Shown here piece by piece: positions 45,701-59,600 of a stretch of DNA of 64,000 bases (position 1 is its first letter; each line of letters begins with the position of its first letter). The notes beneath the pieces are model-generated. The model saw only the letters and a program-made list of their open reading frames with translations. It made no database searches and was not told where the DNA came from. Source of the stretch: Acanthochromis polyacanthus (Eukaryota; Chordata; Actinopteri; Pomacentridae); assembly GCF_021347895.1 (NCBI RefSeq), contig NC_067116.1, positions 45,132,628 through 45,196,627 of the forward strand. The letters run 5' to 3'. A program made the translations under genes and the position numbers.

Positions 45701-48700
45701 TCTCCATTAGTTAAAGTTGCTTTAAAGGTTTCTAAAGTTTCTCTATCAGTTAAAATAGCCCTAAAATGAGTTAAAGTTGATGCTTTTCTTTCATAAATAA
45801 GGACATTTGTAAGTGCCCTCAAACTTCTAAACAACAGTCTACACCCTAAAAATATAATAAATACAAAAGACCTTTCAAAATGGCGACGATTTACATCAAT
45901 AATGATGCAAAATGTCAAGTTAAATGCAGTCTCACATGAAAATTGAACAGTCGATTAAAATGATAAAACTGCAGAGAAAAGATGATGTGATGTCTTTATT
46001 GGTGCGGTTACTCGGTCCATATTGCCATTTTGAGCTGAGTCATCTGTTGTGACGCCATACATGATGTATCCTCCATGTGCCTCTGATGTTTAGACTAAAC
46101 ACTCGCTAAAGATCAGAACTGCTGAAATTGGTGTGCTTGATAAATAAGAACAAACCAAACCGCTCCAGGTTCTTCCGGCTGCACAGAGTGACTCCTCATA
46201 AACTCTTTTGTTTGGTTCCGTTTCTTACAGCTGTTCCTGTTTTCACATTCGATTCGTCTTTGCTTCTGTGAATGCGTCGGTATTTTTAGACGTTGTACCT
46301 AAAATATAGGTCGCAGTGCAGTTAATTCTGAAACTGAAATTGGGCACAGATGCTTTCCTCTCTGTGGGCGTCCGTCATGTGTTGCTTTGTGAAGTTAATG
46401 CACTTCAGAGTCGATGTTAAGGTGTTTACATTAGTCATTTAATCTCTTGTACGTTTGGGAAAAGCCTGTCTTTGTTCATAGAAGTGCTCTTAAGGCTTTT
46501 CTAATAATAGCGATAATCTATTCCAATCAACTCATGCATACTGAATCAATTATCCTTTACTTTTCTTCCAACCACCACTTTATTTCCACCATGCTGTCAT
46601 CCGGCGCGGCTCAGTTTCCACAGTAGTTCAGCTTAGCTTCTCCATGAAGTCATTTTTAGCCTGTTTTCAATAAGCTTACCTGTAAATCCTCAACAATTGT
46701 TGTCATTATCAATCAAACTGTTGATTATAATTTGTAGAAAATGAATATCACAAATGAGATCATTATGTTTGTTTTGTCCAAGCGACAGTCCCAAATAAGT
46801 GGCGCGAGAACAAGCCAATAAGCTGAATATCTGCTTGTTCAAATCATTAGATTTCTTTGAAGCCATCTTCTTTTTAAATTGTTTCATAATTGTCCTCATT
46901 TTCAGATTGTTGTCCCGACTCTTGGATAAGTTTACCCCACAAACACAGACGTGGACTCTTCAAGGTGCTACGAGCAAAAGGCTTTTTAAAAGAGACTAAC
47001 TCAGCGCTCGATTTAGACAGTCGCCAGGTCGCCATTTGCGACTATAAACTGATTTTGGTGACCAAAAATGACAAAAACACGCTGGTTAGGAGCCCAAATA
47101 TTTTGATTTGGGCTACTGACCTCCAAATCCAAGTTTCAGGGATGGCAATTTTCCGCGGATCCGCGGATTTCCGCCGATTTAATTTCAAATTTGAACAATT
47201 TATTGTCGCTGATGTTAACGTCGTTAACATCTCGCGGGAGTCTGCCTGAGCACCGCGAACGGAAAGCACCAAGCCACCGGAGCTGTCATTTTTAACTCGG
47301 CGGGTCCGCCAGCTTCTCTCCCCGGTCACAGACTGCTCCGACTCCCCGGCTGGCTAGCTATCCCCCGCTAGCTGCTCGGGTAACACCTGCCGCTCCTCGC
47401 CGCTCATCTGCCCGGGACAAACCGCACCTGTTCCGGCTGTCAACGTCCCAGTCGCCCGCTAGGAGCTCCGGACAATGTGCTGCTCATTCGTGGGTGACTT
47501 TTCACGGCCGTGGGGGTTTTTAAGGCACACTTTGCCCAGCGACCAGTGATAGCTCGGCGGCTCCAGCTAACAAGTTGACATGGAGTAGGAACTGGAAACC
47601 CCCCCCCCCCCCCAAAAAAAAAAAAAGTAGGGTTAATTTTTTTGGCCACTAAAAGTTGATTATGGCTCCTAAAAATGTCTAAATTGACGTATGTTGGTGG
47701 CCCAAAAAATGTCATTTGGACGACCGGATCTCTCGGCCTTAAATCCAGCGCTGCTAACTTGTTGCCTGCTTTGAACATTATTTGCACAATTCTGAATTTA
47801 AATAAATCAGTAAATTTCCAAGTGTTTGTTTTGGAAAACGATACTTTACTGTGCTTGATGTATTATGGACTGTCCTTATAGCTTTTTACTCGTGGTGGAA
47901 TTATGTGATGATCGGCGTCTGTCTGTCCATCTGTCTGTCAGCAGCATCACTCTAAAACAGACCAACAGATTTGGATGAAATTTTCCTTGAAGCTCAGAAA
48001 TGACTCAAGGACCAAGTGATCAGATTCTGTCAGTGATGCAGCTTATAGTCTGGATCCATGGATTGGTTAAAGATTTCTGTATCGTTACCAGATAGCAGCA
48101 CGGCGTCACTGTAACCATGACAACCAGTGAACGCTACATCAGCTGATTGTGATCCTACTACAAATCCACCTCTGAGGACTTATCAGGACTTATCCATCAG
48201 AAATGATCCAAGGAACAGCTGATTAAACTGTGGGGGTGTTTCTGAGTCCCATCAATTCCTGCCTCCTGCTACATATTTAGGTCACATGATCCGGTATCCG
48301 TACATAACGTACACATGCAGAACACACGCCTGTGCTCAGCAGAAGATTATTTAGTTTGTGGGTGTGTCTACATTAAATGGCTATCTTCTATAGTGCCGTG
48401 ATTTCTGATCAAATAATGTATTTCTAAAGGAAAAAATGCTGCATTTCTGATAAAGCCATGTGGGGGAATGAGCAGGCTTGGCGGAGTGCTGCTCTCTGAG
48501 CGCTTTTCTAGTTTTGTAATGTTTTTACTGGATGTCATGTAGTATGGGATATGTATTTTGCTTCATGATGACTAATTGATGAATGTTTTAATTACTTCAG
48601 CCCAGATGTAGATCATCTGCAGTGTGAGTCATCGTGTTCGAGGCCCAAAATAAAGTCTTTGCAAATATTTATTTATTTTCTGACCTTCATGCAGTGAATT

Positions 48701-50649
48701 CATGAAGAGGCTGAGTGAAGCCGAGCTTCAACGTTCTCGTTACTGAATGGAAGCGGCCGTAGCCCCTCTGAGCGCCGTCATTGTGCCAGAGAGAATCACT
48801 TCTTTGTTAGCAGTTCAGATGAGTTGAGCTCCAGGGGTTTAAGTGCAGTTGATGGGATATACTGGCGGCTTGAAACGAAGCCAAACACAGAGGAGGAACT
48901 GTGCAGCGACGTGGTTGCATTCAGTCACTGCCAGCAGCATGTGATCTCACCAAAGCAGTTTTTGAGAACAACAAACAGTGATTATTTTGTCACCGAGTAC
49001 CATCGGTGTTTCGCTGCAGCTCCCAGTGATTCTCTACTTCATTCTGCTGCTAACCTGTAATCGATGACTTTGTGCACTTCAGCCGAGTTTAAAGAGTGAT
49101 CGTGTTTCCTAGATGTCGGATTCATTTTTGCGTGAGCGGCTGCTGTTGTCCTCTCCGTCGTTGTGGCGGTTGGATTATTTCGAGTCCTTTGTGGGTGTAT
49201 CCATGCTGCAGCGAGGTGTCTGTGTCAGGGCCTTGGCAGCGTCTGTGGAAACATTTAACTGAAGCTCTTTTGAAAAGCAAGACTTTAAAAGATGCAGCAA
49301 TGCTACCAACACAACCAGCAAGTTTTTACCCATCACTGAATGCTGTTTTGTTGTCAGCATGGAGGTGGAAATCGCACAAAAATATGACAAATCTCAAAGC
49401 AGCTGAACTAATCGGCCGGTTTCCTTTCACTGATTATTGGTCTTTGTTGTCTTTGTTCGTGTCTGTGCACGTCCACACTAGTTCTGATATTGAAGGCGTT
49501 TTTTAAAATGATATAATTTGTACTTTCTCATATCTGCCACACTTGCTTGTTGAGACACACAGCTCATAAAGTGCACTGTTTTGGAGACACTCCCCTGGTT
49601 GGGTTTGTAAGGAGAAGTGTGTTTGTGTGAGCTGAATGGGGATGTGAGACTTCATACCGGTAGCTCTGGCTCCGTTAAAGTAGAAATGTAAAGGTTAAAG
49701 CTACCTGGAAAGCAGTCGGTTTGGGCGGCGTCGGGTCGTGAGATGGAGGCTGGATCTGAATACCTGCAACGTGTCTGCAAACTTCAGATCCAGACCCGTT
49801 CCTGCTTCCACCAACTCCTCACATGCAAACCCGTGTTTCGTAATAATGCAGATTAGACCACGTCATTCCGTGGACGTGGTTTGACAAGCCGTTGGTCCGC
49901 TTCCTCATACCTGCTGTGCTGAGCCTTCCAGCCAATCGGATCGCCTCCCAGTGGGCATGTTTGAATACGAATAACGTCGCGACATGTTGAGAATTCCCTC
50001 CATGGTGCAGCGGCCCAGGCTCTGCAGAGATTTCCCAGGGTTTGTGCTCTTGGCTGCAGGAGGGGGTTGATCAGAATGGAGCTATGAGAGCCTCAGACAC
50101 AGAAGAGAAACTGGAGAAGTTTACTCAGTAGAGAGAAGAAACACCTGAATGAATAGAAGCAGCTTAAACAAACACACAGACGTAGTTTTAGAGTCTTATC
50201 TAAGAGAGAAAGCCTGGTGAGTGGGTGAGTAGGAACCATGTCTGAGCAAGTCCTGGAGGTAATTCTGGTCACAGCCAGCTGAGCATCTTTCATCATCTGT
50301 CAACAAGCTGCAGCTCTTGCCTCATACGTCCCACCAGTCCCAAAACGGTTTTACAGTCAGTTTGACGATAAAAAAGAACGCTGGTGCAGAATTATTTTGG
50401 TGCAAAATGGGAAGTGTGCGAAAAGGGAAGATGAAATGGGTGCAGAGAAGAAAATAGGTCAACGGTTCATCCCGAGGAATCTCAATCGGACTCTGTAGGT
50501 GTGTGTCTGAGTGTGTGTTTGTGTGCCCCTTTTCTCTAATCAGCCACAACGCCACTGTATCGAATTCACCCCGCAACTGCTTTGGAAAACACAATGTGGC
50601 TCCTATTTAACATGCACTGAGTCAACTTCCCCTGCGGTGGCCTTTTGTC

Positions 50650-50690
<41 letters not shown>

Positions 50691-53600
50691 TGTAACCATG
50701 TGAACATGCGCATCACGAAGGGGGAAGAAGAAGAAGAAGAAAAAAAAAGAGCTCTGTTCTGTGAGCGTGTCGATGCAGTGAACGGGGCCCCTCATGGAGC
50801 CCTGCTGGCTGGACGATGTGGAATCAGCCCCGAGGTCTCCGTGTTCGTGTTTCTGGTCTGACACCGCCGAGCTGAAGGGTCGCCCCGGCCTCATTTATCA
50901 TCACTGACCTGCACTCGCTCTCTGCACACACACCGATAGAATTAAGAAGAGAACCAGAGCTGTGTTAGAGCAGGAAAGAAAAGGAGAAGATGGATGTGAG
51001 GAGACAACGAGTTGCAGATGCTGACCCCCCCCCCAAACACTCAAACACACCCCTCCTGCTTTGTAAAAACAAGCTTTCACCCCCAGCCTCTTTTTGTCGT
51101 GAAGATTTGAAGTTGTTGTTGTTGTTGACTTCAGTAAAGACGTGTTTACTTGAAAGCAGACTCCACTTCAGATGATGCTGTCGCTCTCAGAAGAGTCTCC
51201 TTATATGGTTTGAAAGGCAACACAGTGGAGTTTCAAAACCCAGGGCTGGACTACAGAGTGAGATTAATGAGACGGTGGTGTTCTGTTAGCCTGCTTCAGC
51301 TCACCTGCCCCGGAGGAGGTTCTGCTCAGAATTTGGAATTTAAATCGGCCGCAAAAAGCTTTTCCTCGACATGTTCTCTCTGATTCTTCGATGAGGTTTT
51401 ATCTGCAAACCTACAAAACCATGCAGCTACTGCTAGCAAACTTTACAGACCGCGTTGTTGCAGGAGCTACGTGCTGCTGATGCAGAAATAAGATAAGAGA
51501 TAAGATGAACCTTTATTGTCGTTGCACAGTCATACTTTTATACAATAGTACAACAAAGTTTGAGTCAAAAAGCAAAAGGAGGACATGCAGTTACCCAAAA
51601 CATTACATACAATTACAAAAATATGATTTCTGAGTCAGATTTACTGCAGCTGATAGAAGACATTACAAAATACTCACAGAATATATTCAATCAGTCACTT
51701 TAATCTCACTTTAATTTAGCCAAAAACTGCAGTGATTTCTGCGTCTCTTTGATTATGGGACCTAAGTGCACTTCTTGATGTTTACATAAATAAAGTTTAA
51801 AGTTTCAGAGCTCTAACGTGCAGCCGTCACATTAGAAAAGAGCAGCTGCATTCAGAGTCCCTAAGTGGCTAAAACATGTTCATCAACACGCACAATTAGC
51901 AGTTTACAGCCAGCATTCCTCCGTGGCATCGTTTACAGGAGCAGTAGCATTATATTCTCTACGGCTGTCTATAATAACGACTGGAATAGCTCGTTATTGG
52001 TCTGTTTTCTGCAGAAGAAGTGTCACATGATGCCCCTTTGTATATGAGCCAGATAAAGACAGTTTAACAAAGAAATCTGATAATCCTGTTGTTACGTGCA
52101 TCTTTTCTGACTGGACTTTTAGGTTTTCTTGATCCAGCGAACACAAAGAAAGCCAGAACATGTCAGACTTTCATCAGGAGGTCCTGAATCTTATCTGATT
52201 ATTTATTATTTCACTCTGTTGTGTTTCGTCCAAAACAGCTTTTATTGTTTTTCTCTCCTCATCACTGCTGAATTATTTCACAACACGATTAAGAAAAACG
52301 AGATTAGAAGCAGCTGTGGTGAAATCACAATAATCTTGGAAAATGGTTGTTGGATTCGATCGTTCAGCCTCTTAAATGTGTGTTTCTGTCTCCTCTTGTC
52401 CTCCTCAGGCCTTCGGAAACGCCAAGACGGCGCACAACAACAACTCCAGCCGCTTCGGTAAATTCATCCAGGTGAACTACCTGGAGAGCGGCGTGGTCAG
52501 AGGGTGAGCAGATAACACTCATGCATGTTTGTGTGCCGTGTATCCTCTTGTCGTCAGGATCTTCTGCCTCTCTGGTGTCTTCCTCTTTGCTCCTTTTATG
52601 GCCGGTCATGCGGTTCCTCGTCTGTGCTTTCTGTATGCCGACTGAAACTTTCAACCGCCGGCCCGTCCTTCCTTTTTCTCAGCCTCTGGTTAGGAGCTGC
52701 ATCAATCAGCTGTGTCACTTCCTCATTTCCTCATCAGGAGAGAGGAACAGCTGCTCGACACAACAGCTTAAATAAGACCGCATGCTGAAGGGCAGCAGAG
52801 AACATCGAGCACAAAGAAGCAGACTAGGAAGGAGCAGGATGATATTTCTAACACTGGTGCATAAGCAGAATTCTTGTCCTTAAAATAAATTGTGATTTGA
52901 AACATGTAAATGCCTGTGGCGGCAGCTGCTCGGCTCCACAGTAAGAGGGGATCCCCAGAATGATTATCTCCTGACGGCACCACAGCTCTGTTGGATTCCT
53001 CCCCTGGAGGAGGAGATAGAACTCTGTCTGAAGAGCTGGTTTTAGTTAGCTGAAGTCATTTCTGTTAATTTGATCACAACTGAACTTGTTAGCTTGAAGT
53101 CTAAATGAGCCCCCTGCACTGATTTATGTAAAAATCTCAACTACAATTATAGTAGGTAAAAAGATGCTAATTAGAGTTGTGCAAAGCAATTTAAGGAAGA
53201 CTTTTTCTACATTCTAGCATCAATGTTGGTCCAAAAACATCCCAGAACTACCAGTAGCACAGCCCTTTTCCTTCATTCAGCTCTACAGCTTCAAATCCAT
53301 CAGGCTACAAACTGAAATGCACATAATAATAAAACTTTACTGTGACTAAAAACAGTCACTGAACAGCTCAGATTGATCATAACAACCAAAATGAATATGA
53401 TCCAGGATTTTTTTCTCCCCATAACACACTAATGGAAGCTCAAATTTAGCTTGTTGCTTCCAGCTGTTTAGGAGTTTTTCCTCTGAGTTTATTAAACATC
53501 TGCATTATTTGCAGTAACATCATGTTATGCTATATTATTTTGCATTCTTTATAACTCATAACAGCTGTTATAACGGCCTACTGTGTAGGCTAAAATTCAC

Positions 53601-56600
53601 TGGATTTTGGTTGATTTTTATGTGAATGTTCTTAACCCTTAAAAAGCCGGGGCCGAGTATACTCGTTCCCGCTTACTCGTACACGCAGCCGAAACCGAAC
53701 ATTCTTGGCTCAACACGTGTGACTTGTTTATGATTGCTAAACATAAAATATGCACACACCCGTATGTTTAAGTTGATATAAACATTGGCCCCAAATTTGA
53801 TTTTTTTCAAACGATAAAGCCGTATGAGCCGTTATAACGTAGCCGCAATTACGAAGCTTTTATCGGGGCCGCGTACCGTAATAACACGGCCGAAATTCAA
53901 CGTGGCGAACGTCTACGACAATACGACCTCGCAAGACTTGATCGATATTTTTATGGATTAGGTGGTTTTAGTATATGTACTTCTCCAGAAACATGGCTGT
54001 ACATGCAAATATATATAAAATAACATGGCCTTGTAAGGGTTAAGAAACATTTTTAAAATGTATTTTTTTTGCACCAGAAAATGTTCAAAGATTTCCCAAA
54101 AATGTTACAAATGTGGACATGAGAAGTTTCACTATGAGAATATTTTTTTTCCCCACATTTTCAGACTTTGAACCGGGTCAATATGACCCACAGGATGACA
54201 CGACGGTTGAATGTAGTCTTTTGTTTGTTAGTGGATTTTTATGTTTTATACGTCACTTAGTGTTCCGTACAGTTTGATATCGTACAGTGTCTCTTAGTTT
54301 CTGTGTCTGAATGAAGCTGTGAAGTCAACAGAATGCCGTCACTTTACCAGATTAATGAAGCAGCAGCGTTACATATCCAACGTCTAAAAAAACGAGCTTT
54401 TTGCAAAGAAAATTCAGAAAAATGTCAGATGTGCTCAAAAGAAAGCTCCCCGCATGGCTGCTGCTGTTCATGCTGGTGCAGTTTCCTGCTTCTTCCCGGT
54501 AAAACACTCGGAGGACGGTCTCTGCAGACTGAACAAAGGCGTCCTGTCTATCTGTCCATCTCCAGCGGCAGCCATTCAGACCGTCAATAGAGGAGATTAA
54601 CAAAGAGGAGGCTGCTGTTCCGCTCAGCTCTCAACTGACAGACGGGATGTTTTCATGCTCTTTCTCTCCTCTCCGGCTCTCTGCGAGGATAATCCTTCCT
54701 CGCCGGGATCTGAGCGGAACCCTGAAAGGAAAAACACACTTCAGACGAGGTGCGAAAAGGAGACGGTTCGCGAGTGAACGATGTGTGAGCACGGACATGT
54801 ATGTTCCTCGTGAATACTGACAGATTTACAGCCGGTGCAGCTCATTATTGGACCACCTGCTGTATTCTTAACACACAATGGGCCTTCAGCGTTGATATTT
54901 TTCTTAGTATTTTAGCGCAGAGGTTAAATAATTACAGCGCCTTTAAAAAGACGTAAAAAATGCAATAAATTATGTTGAAGAATATGATGTATCGAAAGTG
55001 TAAAAATGTCAAAACTCACACTAGATGGTTGAGAACAGCTTTGACTAACTGTTTTGTTGTACTTAAGCTGCACATGTAAAGGCCGTATATGTAAAATACA
55101 AACTAAATTACAACTCGACAAGGACTCAAAGAAAAGAATAACAGGAAGTCAGACACCTTTAACAAAGAGGGATACAGGGAGAAAGTTAATGCTAACTAAT
55201 TTGGTGTCTACTACGACTTTAAAAAGAAAAAAAGTGCAGTTCCACTATGTACCACAAAGAAAGTGGCAGAAAATGCTGCTCTCAGAGGTTTAATAATTAC
55301 TTCCAACCCTTTATATCTGTTGGATGCTCTGTAATTTGATGTAAAGAAGCTCCAGTTGGGCGATATACTGAAAAAGATATTTAAAATAAAATGTGTCTGT
55401 AATTACTAGGGCTGGCCCAAATAGTGCTTTCTGGCCTCTGGATATTTGGGCCCTATTAAAGAATATCCAAATATTCGTTCCGCCCCGTAACGTCCGACGG
55501 GGGGTGGAGCTTGTGGCGGAGACGGCCCGAATATTCGGATCCGTTCGTCTGGTCTCCCGGGTCCAAATTTTTCCTTCGTTTTGTCTTCAGTTAAACTGAA
55601 GAATTCCCAAACAGCGGAGGTCTTCAGCTTCTTGTCTTGTGTTTATGCAACAAAGTGAAGCGTGACGTCAGAGTCTGCAGCAACCCGGACATTCAGGTGG
55701 TGGTAAGAAACATGAATGGAGGAGCCGAGATGAGCCGAACACGACGGGATGAGCCGAAGTGGGCCGAAGGCGAAGGGAAGAGACGAGCTCTGAATGTTTT
55801 CGTCTGGGGGGAGGAGGGGTGATCACATAGACACATGTTTATATGTTTATGTGATCACAGGAGGAGATGAGCCGAGATGGGTCGAAGGCGGAGGGAAGAC
55901 GGTAACGCCGAATATTCGTTCAGCCTGGTAACGTCCGACCGGGGGGGGGGCGAATATTCGGATACCAAAATTAATATTCAGATATTCAGGATATTTGGGT
56001 CCAGCCCTAGTAATTCTGGATCATTTTTAATAAAGTCCTGCAGCTGAAATGGTTTATTTGGACATTTAAACCCCTAATTTAAATGCAGCCACTTCATTTA
56101 TTAAGGCACACAGATGATGACAAATGAAAGCACGTTCAAACACACAACTAGTCATAATAAAGATTAAGGGATCGTCTGACCCTAGTGGATTTTAAATAAA
56201 GAGAGCACATAAAATCAACTTTGAGGTAAACTAAGCTCAACAAGAACATCAATAAGATGCAGCAAATACATTTTGAAGAAACTACTGAACTTAGCAAACA
56301 AAATGCTTCAAAATGTGCCAAGTTTAAGACTGATTTGTAAATGTTTGGTGAATAAAAGGTGACCGAGGGAAACCTAGGGAGCTATCACGTTCCTAACTCC
56401 ACTGATGGTCCTCCAGATTCACTCACCATCTGGTTATATTGCTCAGATGGTTGAAAATAAATGTATAAATTATGTTGTAAATATGAGAGCTGTTCTCCAG
56501 TGGCACCAGTCAACAGAGCTAATGTTGGACTGGGTTTGTGTGGGAAAACCTGCAGAAAAACATCTGAAATAATGACACAATTACAAGGAATTTGGGTGAC

Positions 56601-59600
56601 TTCTGTTGTATTCTCAGGCGTTTCAGAGGAACTTTGACACAGTTGACGTCTGCCAGTGAGTCTGTAAAGAGATATTTGTCATGAAAACAGCGTAATCAGA
56701 AGTCCTGCCAGTTCCTGGGGGTGTGACACAGAGCTGTGGCCACAATATCATCAAATACTTCATAGAAGCACGGTCTCTGTTTTTGGTGAAATGACACATT
56801 GTGGTCATGACACCTACAGCAAATTAAATGATAACATCACACCGGATGCACAAAGATCTGCCACAACATTAAAACCACCTCCATAATGCTGTGTATGCCG
56901 CCTTGTGCTGCCAGAACAGTCTGAAGGCGTCCTGTGGTGTCAGAAGCCAAGATGTTAGCAGCAGATCCTTCAGAGGACTTAGTTTTCCTGAACAGATACT
57001 CAACTGGATTGAGAACTGGGGGGTTTCTGAGGCCGAGCCAACACCCAGAAGTCTTTGTCATGTTCCTCAAACCATTTCTAAACACAGTTTGAAGCTTTAT
57101 GTCGCTGAAACAAGCCACTTCTACCAAACAGTGTGCATGCACTGTGACAATATTTAGGTTGGTGGTTTTTGTCAAAGGATCATCCACATGCATGCAGGAT
57201 TCAAGGTTTCCCAGAGCATCGCACCGCCTCTGCCGGCTCGCCGACTATCCATCCTGCTGCCATTTCTTTTCCCAATAATCAACACATCCAGCCGTCCACA
57301 TATTGAAAAGTTAAGCCTGATTTATTAAACCAGACCATCTTCTTCCATTGGTGGTGATGGAGAGGAGATAACCTGGATACTATATCTGTTCCTATACAGC
57401 TCCATATGCAGGATGGATGGATAGATAGATGGATACTTTATTAATCCCGAGGGAAATTCAAATCTTTCAGTCAAAGCTAGCATTGAGGTGTTCAGCAGTT
57501 TCCCTAACAGTATGTAGACCTCAGCTTTGACTCCCTATGTGCGTCCATTTGGCACCCACAACCTAATGTCCAGTGAACTTTTTGTACACACTAACCACTG
57601 CGTACCACAAACACCCTGCAAGATCTGCTTTTTTGGAGATATTCTGACCAAACCAACGCAATTTGGTCCTTGTCAAACTCACTTTCTCACAACTTTGACT
57701 CCCTGCATGCATCTATTTAACTTTAGCACTGATGATCCAGCTGCTGGTTCAGTGGTTGTTCTGCCTCGGACCACTTTTATAAAAGAACTAACCACTGTAT
57801 ACTCAAAACATCCTGCAAGACCTGCCTTCCTACACGTCATCTTCAACCAGTGACTGTTCACTTGCTGCCTGATATATTCCACCCACAGACAGGTGTTACA
57901 ATAACCAGATAATCAACATTATTGCTTCACCTGTTGGTGGTTTTAATGTTGCGGTTGATCCTCGTTAACGAGCAGATCTATACATTAAATGTAGGATGTT
58001 TGTTGTTCATCTCTCTTATAATCTGGAAACTGAGTTCTACCAGATGGACACAACTACGTTTCTCACAGCACAACTCTATTCTTAGCGTGTCATGAGGACT
58101 GGCGTCAGTGTTGTTTGTGCTTGGCCATAGAAAAAACAAGTCTGACTTATAAAATCTCCTTTAGACAACTTTATGGCCTTGGCCCGGGTGTAGTGGGTAA
58201 ATGCCACTGCTTTTAAAACTGCATATCTCACGACTGCAGTGAAAACGTACCTCTACTTTTTCTTCCAGAATCCCCTGCAGCAGCTTTCCAGCCTCCTCTG
58301 TCTCCTATCCCTTTAAAAAACATCCAATAATTGTGTGTTTTAGCTGTGCTGGCTCTTTGATTGCTCCCACCATCTGTCCTCACTTTCTTCACACGTGACC
58401 TGGAACCACCCTGCCGTGACCTTTAGAGTCAAGTGATTCATCCTCACTGTTGTTCTTGTGTCTTTGCCCCCCCCCCCCCTTAACCGAGCTTCTGTCTGTC
58501 TTTTCAGGGCCGTGGTGGAGAAGTACCTCCTGGAGAAGTCTCGGCTGGTCTCCAGAGAGAAGAACGAGAGGTGAGGATGGACGGGGGAGGTCTCGACCCC
58601 TCACCCCTGCCGACCCACACGGGGCCTTCTGTGTAAACACCGGGGCCTCTGATGGTCGGATATGAAGTTCAGCTGAAGTCTGCAGTCAGATCAAAATGAA
58701 ATATGGTCGTTCCACCTCAATTCAGCAAATTTTTAAAGAAGATTCACACCTGACCATCTCATACTTGTCTGATTTGTTAACATTTTACTTAAAATCATGT
58801 GTTATTGTTATTTTGTTAGCCTTTTGCTAACAAAGTTCTAATAAATTAGAACAGATTTTGATAAAGAAATTACAGACAAGTAGCAGTAAGTATATGTGAC
58901 ACAAACGTGTGATTGCTTATGGTGCCACTTTTCATAAAGTCATTTGAAGCAGTTTGAGTGATTATCCTTTTAGCCCATTAGCCAAATTATCCAACTGCTT
59001 TTGGAGCGATTTTAACCATCACATGTACTCAGTGCATGTTCAAATATTAGCCATAAATGCAAAAAGAAGTACCACTCTGGCGAGCATCTAACTTTCCATT
59101 TTAAAAGCTCCTATTGGGGCCAGACACTGGAAAAAAACAACTGCCTCTTAGAGTAAAAAAATGAAGATTTTATGGTAATTTTTTTTACCCAAATTTTCAC
59201 CTTCATGTAGCTGGTTTGTGTTTTTCTATCAAAACACCATTGGATACTACATGAACACTAACATTCAATAGTTTTGGTGTCACTTAGAAATGTATTGTAT
59301 GTATGTACTTAAATATTTTTAAATGAAAAGCATTTTTCTCCAATGAAGATAACATTAAATGAATGATAAATCCAGTGTAGACATAGTTAATGTGGTAAAT
59401 GACTATTGTAGCTGTAAACAGCTGATTTTTAATGGAATACCTCCATAGGGGTACAGAGGAACATTTCCAGCCACCATCACTCCTGTGTTCTAATGCTACA
59501 TTGTGTTAGCTAATGGTGCTGAAAGGCTCATTGATGATTAGAAAACCCTTGTGCAGTTATGTTAGCACATGGATAAAAGTGTTCATGGAAAACATAAAAC

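Larger units (their letters stand above)
31840..52408 (+). other. myo9b intron 3 (20.6 kb)
   Basis: The longest intron in the window, phase 0. Repeats are listed separately. Stretches where I recognise nothing: 33835-34960 (a 197-codon minus ORF at 34074-34667 looks random), 36130-37330, 37830-39320, 43370-44580 (spacer of the inverted duplication), 45670-46990, and most of 48520-52400, apart from a retroelement tail near 51490 and the GT and GAA microsatellites near 50652-50750. Confidence 0.9.
52504..58507 (+). other. myo9b intron 4 (6.0 kb)
   Basis: A phase-2 intron holding a nested TTAA element pair (53592-54208), a hAT-like MITE (55407-56009) and a Tc1-like fossil (56854-57960). The stretches 52510-53590, 54210-55400, 56010-56850 and 57960-58460 show nothing I recognise. 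A C13 run precedes the exon 5 acceptor. Confidence 0.9.

Noticed and set aside
47599..47626. C15/A13 homopolymer junction as a possible assembly gap or insertion end
   Set aside because: It lies inside an element with matched ends on both sides, so simple slippage is enough.
49096..49506. 136-codon + frame in intron 3
   Set aside because: No recognisable motif; overlaps a minus frame; lies in intronic sequence.
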